Assembly (NCBI GenBank): GCA_024734495.1
Contig: JALMQS010000156.1
Coordinates: forward strand, 1-64,000
Origin: Forficula auricularia
Lineage: Eukaryota > Arthropoda > Insecta > Dermaptera > Forficulidae
Direction of reading: 5' to 3'
DNA: 64,000 nucleotides
Numbering within the stretch: the stretch's first letter is position 1; the number at the start of each line of letters is the position of its first letter. This document shows, piece after piece, positions 11,801 to 22,800 of the stretch. A program made the position numbers and the translations under genes. Under the pieces are notes generated by a model that did no database searches, was not told the DNA's origin, and saw only the letters and a list, made by a program, of their open reading frames with translations.

Positions 11801-14800
11801 TATTTTCTTAGAAAAAGGAACACATGTTTTTAGGGAGACATTAATTTGTTTTAAAACTTCAGTCCAAAATTCCATCCCAAAGTAAAATAAAATAAAAAGT
11901 TATTAAGAAAAATTTTCATTCGGTCGTGAAGTACCTATTAATTTTAATTATTTTTTACATTTTGTGGGTCGTGGTGTTAAAAAGTTTGAGAAACGCTACT
12001 TTAGAGATTCGATAAATACCACAACATTAAGTTAAATTTAAAGAAAGATTGAAAATTATAGGGGTTTTTGAATTTTGAAAAATGTAAAATTTTTCAAAAA
12101 TAACCTGGTTAGATATGTTTAATTTAAATGACAGAAGAGTTCATACCCTCGGGAGTAGAGACCAAAAGCCAAAGTGTATTTGTGCCCTAAGGTAGGTAAG
12201 GTAGGCCAACTTCCTGGATAGCATGTTTGCTGCTTGAACTAAACTCTCGAGGGAGTGAACCCTCGGACATTTAAAACTAACAACTTGTTTTATAGTGGCT
12301 TTTAATTTATTTTTTATTAAAATTGAGCTTTATACTAAATTTGAAATTTCTATATGTAAAGATCAATAAGAAAAAGTATTCTATTCTGTTGTTTTAAAAA
12401 CAGTGCTGCCTCATTCTATTTATGTTAATTCTGTTTTATCTAATACCAGCTGAGAAGCCCGCCTTCGGCGGGCCTCTTGCTGGCTAGAGGGCTACGCCCC
12501 TGGGTCCCGATATCGTTTGTGGATCCAGCCCTTAAACTACGAACCTGGTGCGACATCTGAATAAAAACCCACAAAAAAATCTATATATTATTATCTATAC
12601 CATATAAAAGAACCTAATGATAAATAAAACTTAATAAAACAAACTTGGAAAATCTTCACCGACCTTAAATCACAACACTTCTGGAAAAACAATGTTGTGA
12701 ACTTTATTAGTTGTTGATAAAACAGCCAGCCCTTCTTTCGAGCGCACCCTAGACAGTGCAACATATACGAGTAGTTGCCCATGAGCGAATACATCCCCTG
12801 GAAGCCATAGTCCAATACGCTCGAAGGACTGCCCCTGCGCTTTATTGATAGAGATAGCAAATGCCAGCTTAAGAGGAAATTGCGTCCTCTTAAGCTTAAA
12901 TGGAATATTGTCGTCCGCATAATTATCAATTTTCGGAATCATGACATATTTCCCACCCCTCTCTCCACACGCAAAGAGGCAGCCAATAATGTACCGATCA
13001 AAGTGCTCTACTACCAACCGAGTGCCATTGCAAAGCCCTGAGGTCACGCCGAGATTGCGAAGAAGCATGACAACTGAACCTTTTTTTCAATTTGAGAATG
13101 TGGGGCGGATGGTTCATTTTATTGAGAAATTCAGTCGGATAGTTAATACTATCAGAGGTATCTTCGCTCTTGACCTCATCAACTGAATAGTAACACCTCT
13201 CCTCCCCTTCCATTCTATTGTGAACATTATCATTCACCAAATCCACATCTACATCCTTAGGCGCTAGAATTGCCTTTTGAAAAAAACAAAATTAATATTT
13301 AAATTTTAGTCTTTAAAGGAAAAATAATAGATATCAATTTTAAATTTTTATTTTAAATTATTTTTAATTGTTTTTATATTAATTATTATATTTTTATTAT
13401 TATCTTAAATTTATTTAATTTAATATCATTTAACTTTCGCGGTTCAAATGGCTTCAAAAACAAAATTATATTTAAAGGTTGGTCACTCTTCTCAGTATTC
13501 ACACCGACAGACAGCTTAAGCGAATTATATAAAGTACTAGCTGCAAGGCCCGCCTTCGGCGGCCCTCTTACTAGCCAGGGGGCACACCCCCTGGACCCCC
13601 AGCCCTCGAACCCCTCACCCCCCATCCCCAAAACCCAGCCAGCACCCGCACCCACCCACCCCGGACCCTCCAACCCTGCGCACCACACCCCCGCCTAGTA
13701 ATTATAATCTACTGTGGATACCTTAAAAAATCCATCAGATCACAGAGAAGAGGGCAGGAACTTTGTCGTGTAATGTTAAAAGCATAGCCGTGGAAATAAT
13801 AATGTCTAAGATCTTCTACATATTCTAAAATCTGAATATATTAAATATTAGAAAAATGTTTTAATAAAATATACAATAATAAAAAAGAAGGTACTTATGT
13901 ATTAACACCACCGCAGCTACAGATTTGGCTGTTTTTAAATTTGGCCAATCTACACCTAAAATTTTTAAAATAAATCATAAAATAGAATAAATCAGTTCCC
14001 CTCTGTCAAAAAACAACTTGAATAGGTTCGGTTTATGATCTCGGTTCGATTAGATAAAAATGCGTTCCCAAACAAACCTTGCGGTGGCGTTAATGTACCC
14101 GCATTTTTTATCTAATCGAACCGAGATCACAAACCGAACCTATTCAAGTTGTTTGCAAGGTTTGTTTGGGAACGCATTTTTTTATCAAATCAAACCGAGA
14201 TCATAAACCGAACCTATTCAAGTTATTTTTTGACAGAGGGGAAGGACTAATTTATTCTATTTTATGATTTATCTCAAAATTTTAGGTGTAGATTGGCGAA
14301 ATTTAAAAACCGCCAAATCTGTAGCTGCGGTGGCGTTAATACGTAAGTACCAAAAAGAATGTAGAAAATAGAGTACATACCTTAAAATCATCGTCATTGA
14401 AAATAGAACACCATGGTGAAGGATTTTTGTTCCAAGAAGATTCAAATGCACAAGTTTTATACATCAATGTTATATCATCTGAAAAATTTATAGAAATTGT
14501 GACATTATTATTAATAAGAAATTTAAATGGCTTGGTACCTACTGTACTGGATATGTTAATTTTTTAAAGGAGGATGAATGAAATTCAATTGCTTCTTTCC
14601 AGAAATTTTTTACTAATTCAAGTAGTTTATCCAAATATTTGGAGAGCACTACGGCATCTCTTCCCCAGTGAAAACTTTCTCACTAACTGGAAAGAAGCAA
14701 TTGAATTTCATTTATCCTCTTTAAATAAAAAAAGACATTATTATTTATTTAGTTTATTAGATAAAAATTGATAGAAAAATTTATATTTTCAAGACAGGAC

Positions 14801-16781
14801 AGGCTCTGAAAATTTTAATCATTTGGGAATTTTTGACTGAGAATTGTTTGAGGTAGAAAGTTTAAATAGGGAATGGAGATGCAGCTTATTATTAGAAATA
14901 TTTACATGAAATTTCGATCATGAACTAAGCAATTATCGTTCAAGAGCGACTCTTTTTCTGAAATTATGAGTTTAAAATATCTAAAACTAAACGATTTTGC
15001 GCTTTAGGAATAAAATCATTTTAGTGTCAGAAGGAACTTTCTACTAGCTTTATTCTCTTAGTTATCATGGGTATATCACTATATCAGGTATGGGCATATG
15101 CAGGAGTGGTAGGTGGGTCTTGCTCCCCCTGTATGGTAAAGTAAAAATTTAAAAAAAAAAATAAACCGACTTCAAAAAAATTAAATGCAACAAATAAAAT
15201 ACACTAAAAGGTATAAAATAATTATTATCTTATTTAGTTACAACTAAACGACGAAATATTAACATGAAATTACTTTTTGAAGTCGGTGCCAAACTAAACT
15301 ATACCTATAAGCGAACGTACCCACCAAATGTGCTAAGTAAGATCCGTCGAGTGCGATTCATAAAAGGTATATGTTTGGCACCGACTTCAAAAAGTAATTT
15401 CATGTTAATATTTCGTCGTTTAGTTGTAACTAAATAAGATAATAATTATTTTATACCTTTTAGTGTATTTTATTTGTTGCATTTAATTTTTTGAAATCGG
15501 TTTTATTTTTTTCTTAAAAATTTTTATTTTTCTCTTTTAGTGATGTTATTAATAGTGATCCTATCATCAGAACTTGACCAAATTAATATTGCACCATCCC
15601 TAAGATACCCCCTTTCCAATAAAAAAAGAATCATCGAAATCGGTTCATAAACAAAGAAGTTAGTCCTGAACAAACCTAACAAAAAAGGTCTAATACCTAC
15701 GAAAAAAATGGGACCAATCGGAACGTAGACTGGACCCAATGCAAAAATTTTTTTCAAAATCGGTTCACAATTGGCGGAGATATGAGGTAACATAGGCACA
15801 AAAAAAAAAAAAAAAAATTCAGTCGAATAGAGAACCTCCTTTTTTTGAAGTCGGTTAAAAATATCAATAGCATATCATATCATAGAAAAGAGGTGGAGCG
15901 GCTCTTCGATACCTTTATCCAAAAACTATTTTGAAGTTTATTGAGCTATTGCGATTCTTTTTATTTTATTTTATTTTTTATTTAATAGGCAGTGCTAGAA
16001 GAATATCTTTTAAAAATAACGATATCGCTATTAATGTATTAATTTATCATGGAAAATAGTAGAGCGACCCTTCCATACCTTTATCTAAAAAACTAAAGAT
16101 TATCTTTACACAAAAAATTAAAGATTTTTCGAGATATTTTTATTCTTTTGTTTTATTTATTTTTTGATATTTTTTTTAGTTAATCCACTGGTGAAAGCTA
16201 GCACAGACTGCGCAGGCTGCAGCTCGCACCACAAAGTGTCTACTTTTTTTTTAATTGTATTTAACAAGGTTTCAATAAAGAGTCATGCACGTTTATTTTT
16301 AAGTTTTTAATTGGATAATTGCTGAAAATGCAGTTTTTTAGGTTAATTAAAAAAAAAATTTCCCCGGTAGGGCCCGCGCCACAAGGTTCAGCTCTAGGGG
16401 GCCATAGATTATAAATCCGGCCCTGGGAAGCTATATGATTTAAAAAATATCGATATCGGTATTAATTCATTATAGCAAATAATAGGCAGAGTTACTAAAA
16501 TTTAAGTAAAACAGAGTTTTGAAAAATTTTTACACTTTTTCATCAAATTTCGTTATTTTTAATATTTTATTAATTATTCTTAATTAAATTAAAAACACTG
16601 ACAAATTTAATGAATTTATAAAACAAAGTTTAATCTATTTCATCAAAACTATAACTATTTTCTACTTTAATAAAAGCATATGAATAGGTATTTAAATTAT
16701 TATCGTCTTGATATAAAGTGTGTTGAATGAAATAGGATATTTTTAGAAAGTTCCCCCATCAGCCTCCGTGGCGCAATCGGC

Positions 16782-16818
<37 letters not shown>

Positions 16819-19800
16819 GAGCACCACCCGGGGGCGCATTTATTTTTGATTTTATTTCTTAAAATGTTTTTTTTAATTAACATACTAATAGATATCACTT
16901 CTTCAGAAAATCCTAATCTTGTATTAACTCGAGTTAGAAGTTTTTTTATATCATTATTTGCTTTAAATTTATTTACTTCCACGAGTCCATTCGGTTGTTT
17001 GTAGACATCCTTAAGCCAACGATGGCACATTTTATAAGACTGAAAAAATTAACAATTTTAATGGTCCTGTAGTTAAATAATTAGATATGGAATCCTCAGT
17101 GTACATATGAATTAAATTAGTAAGTTTAATAAATTACCGAAAAATCGAAATAATTAAATCAATTCAAAATATTTAAAATAAAACAAATATGATCTGAATA
17201 TTGGGAGGGTGCAGCAGGCCCATAGCCAGAGTGGGGGCAAGATCGAGCAGGGCCCGTACTGGAAAAAATGTTTTCCCGCACTATGATTCTCGTACATTTC
17301 ATTTATAAACACGTTTTTTTTTATAATAAATATGAGAGAAACAGTTTTAAAGGAGACTTCTCTTCAGTTTAAAAATCCACTGGGATACAGTAATACGAGG
17401 ATAAGTCAAAAATTACTTACACTTTTCGTTCTACAACTTTATTAAACTAAGATAGGTGTAGAACAGATAATTATTTTTCGATATAGTCTCCACCTTTAGC
17501 AATGCACTTGAATGCCTTCCTTGTAGTAGAAGGTTTTCGGTTGGTCATGAAGCCACTTTTGCACCGCATCCCGAACGTCCATGTCTGAGGCAAATCAACG
17601 AACTCTCAAAGCTCCCTTGAGCGGTCCAAAGAGATGTTTAAAATTTTAGGTTATGTTTTTTAACGTGACTGTACTTCTCACACTACTATATCCTGTTTAT
17701 GAATGGATCGTTTCCAAGCCATTGACTTTATATACCCTCCACGATTTTTTTCAAAACTACGTGGTAAATAATTTCAATGTTTTTTATAAGTTACTCCGAA
17801 TATATTATTCTAACAAATATTAGTTTTTCATCAAGATGGTGAAAGTCCTTCAATGAAAAATAAATAAAATAATGATCATTTCCCCACCCTTTCCCTATCT
17901 ACCATATGTTAAAAATTTCATTTTTCGATTCCAATTATTTCATGTTTGGTGTGGTAAATCGTCTTCAAATTTTAATAGTGTGTTTATTATGCTTTTAACT
18001 TATGAGGAGAATTTTCTAGGTTAGGTTTCACAAAAGGAAATATTAAAACAAATGTATGTTTTTTGAGTTTGATTCACTCGATATATATTTCGGGTTATTA
18101 GCCCATCATCAGGAGTTCAAATGAAAACTGAGTCAGTTTTCATTTGAACTCCTGATGATGGGCTAATAACCCGAAATATATATCGAGTGAATCAAACTCA
18201 AAAAACATACATTTGTTTTAATATTTCCTTTGTGAAACCTAACCTAGAAAATTCTCCTCATAAGTTACTTATAATGTTTCACCTAGAACCGACACCTAAA
18301 TCCTTAAAAATTATTATGCTTTTCATGACTTATATTCCAAGTTTCAAAAACTTCTTGAATTTTTGCATTTGGGAAAGAACTACCTTAATAATAATAAATA
18401 AACTACCTTAATAAAAATGTTAAAACATTAACAAATAACCCCTCAACATTTTATTTTTCATTTATGTTAATTCCAAGTTAAAATAATTAGATGGTCTTCA
18501 TAGGACTCACTCACTCACTCTATTTTTCTTTCTATGTGATAGCTTAAGGAACCCAAAGTCTTATCACTACCCCCTGTCCCTGAATTGAATTTAACTAACA
18601 TTGGAGGGTTATTAAGAATCACCTAGCTACATTTGACGATTAATTAATCCCTAGAGGCATTGCCCGTGTACACCGCGTGGAGGTGGATTCGTTCAATTTG
18701 TTTATAGCTATATCTAAGAAAACATTAAATAAACCTATTTACATTTCATAGGAGTCAGCAGAAAATTTTTCAGTCAATTATTTTCATTTTTTGTGGTTTT
18801 TTTATAAATAAATTATTGAATATAGTTTTGCACATTAATATATATAAATAAGTTAATGGAGACTCGTGGAAGGGTCCACAGTGATCTTGTAGCCAAAGTT
18901 TCCGTTTGTATGTATTATTGTTGTTGTAGAATGTTGAGGTATTTCCGAAATACCTCAACATTCTACAACAACAATAATATATATAAATATGAACATTTTT
19001 TAATTGACTCCAGACCCAAATGCCACCCCTTTTCAGACGCCCATGATGGTTTTCTTACTTACTCTTAAAATGGGGTCGGGATTTTTAGGTTCAGGAAACC
19101 ATACATGTTTGCTCACATGTCGTCCATATAAGCCAATAAGAAAATATTTAGCACTTGCTATAGTCCTTTGTGTATCCGTAAATTTTATCTAAAATAAATA
19201 TTAAATTATTAAACAAAAAAATAGTCAATGGGCCGAGGCTCAAAAGCTGTAGGGGCGCACGAATAAGCCCGAAAAAATATTTTAAATAAACTTATAAGGG
19301 TTTGTGGAAGGGGTGCTTCCAAGATGTTGCTGGAGGACCTTTTATAAAATTTTCTCTCTGGAAGGGTAAAAAATTATTTTTTAAAGATATTTTTAAAAAA
19401 TTATATTTAAAAAAAAAATATAAACACGCTTCTAAAAAGTACAAAATAATGGAATACTTAATCAAAAAGTGTGGGGCGCAGAAACTTTTAAATAATTTCG
19501 ACAAAGTGTCCCACGCTTTTTGATTAAATATTCCATTATTTTGTACATTTTAGAAGGATGTTTTTTAGTTTTTTAAGATATTTATTTTTTTACTTTTTAG
19601 TATTAATTATTTTTATAGAGAAAAGTTTGCGGAATTTAATAGAATGAAATGTATTTATTTTTATTATTTTTATATAATTTCATTTAAATTGAGTAGGTAA
19701 ACAATTATTTTTATAGAGAAATGTTTGCGGAATTTAACAGAACAAAAGTCACATTGATACATTCATAGATACATACATACAAACATACATGCAGGTGAAG

Positions 19801-22800
19801 CTAATATGAAGCGTGTAAAAATTGTAATTTTTCATCAGTTAGTGCCTGCCAATTAAATCAATTTGTTTAAAACAATTTTATTTTGGAATGCCGAAAATGA
19901 GAATAATATAATAACACTAAAAATATTATATTAATTTATATTTATTTACTTACCCTTAAAGTAGTATTAGAATATATTTTTGGAAAAAGATTAGGAAATC
20001 TATTTTGATATCTTTCAGCGATATCTATCATTTCATTTTCTCCTTCGTGGGCCAAAAATTTATTCTCTTCTGAATTGATTGTATTTTTCCAGGATTTCAA
20101 TTGTTTAATATCATTTTCACAAAGAGAGCCTGAAAAGAATAATTCTCAATAAATAAATATAATTATACCTATATGTATTTATTAGGTGAGAGGCAAAGTT
20201 TCGATGAGTTAATTATTAATTTAATTGAAGATTCGTATGGCATAGGGATGTATAGAAATTTTTTTCAACAATAAAAATTAATCAAAGCTGAACGTTTCGT
20301 CGGTCTATTTCAACTTCATCAGCAAATAGATCCCGTTTTACCTATTTACTATTGAACGAAACTTTAATAATCACTCTAATAAAATGAAAATTCATTTTGA
20401 AGAATAATAGAATAGACTCACAAAGAGAAACAAAGAGGTTGTCCTCTGGTTGATGCAAATAAACATACCACACATAAATATGGAAATTATATATCTGTAT
20501 ATATATATATATATATTATTTATTTGTTTGAGACTATAGTTTCGAAGACTTGGTCTTCATCATCAGTCGTTTTTAATTATAAATATTTTTTTCATGGTTT
20601 CAATACCGTTTGGATATTGAAAAATAATATTTATAATTAAAAAGAACTGGTGATGAAGACCAAGTCTTCGAAACTATAGTCTCAAACAAATAAATAATAT
20701 ATACCATATACAGATATATAATTTCCATATATATGTGTGTATGTTTATTTGCATCAAGCAGAAGGCAACCTCTTTGTTTCTCTTTGTGAATCAACAACTG
20801 TGCTACTCTCGGCAAAACAAAAACTTTTCAATTAAATAGAGTAGACTGTATCGGAAGGATAGGAAAATCGTATTAAAATTTTGATTAAATGTTTATTTTC
20901 TGGAGGGGTGAATATAATTCCTAGGCAAACATTTTTTGAGATTGGGCCCAAAAGAAACTGCAATTGATGGTCCTCAACGTTCCTGAGGTCAATTTTCGCT
21001 CAGGTCAAAATTGCGGACTTTGAACCGTGGAACCAATCTCTGCACGTTGTTTCCGATAAAGCACTGTCATCATAGGCCTCCACAAGCATTCGAAGCAATT
21101 AGGCAACCAATTTTTTTAAATTAAACCAGAAAAGCAGAGCTTCCCGCATATGCTTTTTTTCTGACAAGAAACTAGACATGATTATCAAAAGAAAAATGTA
21201 TGATGTTGTATGAAATTGCTGGTGATGTGCGGTGATTAATGTTGACATCAGATATTAAACTCATAAAAAAAGTTCATAACTTGTCGGTATGGTAGTTTAA
21301 TACTCTCACTAAAGCCATCAATGAGCGTACAGCGGAATTAAGCTTATATACACCTGATACATGTTTAATATAATATAAAATAAAATACTTACTTTTTCCA
21401 GAATAAAAATTTTCTAAAATATTTTTTTTCAATTGATTGGTAGAATCATTAGATAATTGAGCAATAAATTTCTTTCCAGGATAACGCGTGCCATGGCGAA
21501 CAAACATCCAAATTTTCTTTGCAGAACATGCTATATAAAATTAATAATAATCATATATTAATTTGAAATAATTTATAAAAGCCTACCTCATTTAGGGAAA
21601 ACAAAATTATTGATTGTGAATATATAAGTAAATACAAATATTTTATAAAGACAATCTCAAAACGTTTATTAAAAATGCAAACGTTTCGAAGAAATTTAGA
21701 AAATTAGTTGTTTTAAAAGGAAATATAAACGCAACTATAATCAAATAAATATTTTGTAAATAGATAATGATACAGATTGTCTTGAAAATGAAATTACATT
21801 GAATAAAAATAAAAATATAAATATTTACGAAAAATTATTTTTGACTACAAATTATTAATAAATATTTGAAAAACAAATTCCATATATCTTGGCTTTTATT
21901 GCCCAGACAGACTGTAATATGGCAGCAATATTGCGAACCTTGCACAATATTGGCAGTGGCAACATTGAACTGGCAATATTGCTGCAATGTTCCTGAAACA
22001 TTGGCAACATTGGCAATGTTGCTGCAATTTTGCCGCAATGTAAAAGAGGCGGTCATAGGAATAATGCTGCAATGTTCCTGCAAGGTTTAATATTGGAATG
22101 TAATATTACTGCAATATTTCGTTCTGTCTGGGTAATTGAATTTTTGTTGTTTAAAATTTCGATCATTTGCAAAATTAATATTTTTTCTAAATTCCGGTCT
22201 TCATTTAAAATTTAGGAATTGGAAAAAACAAAAATTCAATTAATAAAAGTTTAAATATATGATACCTATATGGAGTCTGTTTTTCTAATATTTATCAAAT
22301 ATTTGTAGAAAAAAATAATTTTAGTTAAATATTTATATTTTTACTTTACCATACATATGGGGTATGGTCAAGTATTGTAAACGTGCATGACAAATGTGGT
22401 TTTTTTTTGCTTCTTTTTCGAAATATCTCAAAAACGGCTGAAATTATTTTGATTAAAAAAATTGGTCGAAATCATGGCATTTCGGTCTACAAAAAAGCAT
22501 TAATAAGTGAACATCGAAAAAATTATATTTTTCGAGATAATAATTGTTTTGTCAAAATGTCTGTTAGTCTGTTAGTCTGCGTTGCCAAATTTTTGTGGAC
22601 GAGCTAGCTCAAAAACTAGTGTGAATATCGAAACCAAATTTCACAAGTAGTTTCGGTCCATTGAGATTAAGAGCTGATTAGATTTTAGTGTATATCGACC
22701 CAAAATTAAGGGGGTGGAGAGGGGTTAAAAATGCAAAATCTAGTCCATTTGAGCAAACTCAACCAAATTTTGTATACATAATCAGTGGGGCCACAGAAGT

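Larger units (their letters stand above)
17997..18266. repeat. Near-perfect 270-bp palindrome with a hammerhead motif on each strand
   Basis: Arms of about 134 bp (17997-18130, 18132-18266) meet at a single base, 18131. Both contain TCCTGATGATGGGCTAATAA and CCCGAAATATATATCGAGT. Confidence 0.85.
17630..18415. mobile_element. AGGTAGTTCTTTC element, copy interrupted by a palindrome
   Basis: Shares GTTATGTTTTTTAACGTGAC, CTCCGAATATATTATTCTAA and GGTGAAAGTCCTTCAATGAA with copies at 33536-34110 and 35064-35582, and ends GAAAGAACTACCTTAA. A palindromic insertion sits at 17997-18300, with ATTATGCTTTT on both sides. Confidence 0.65.
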
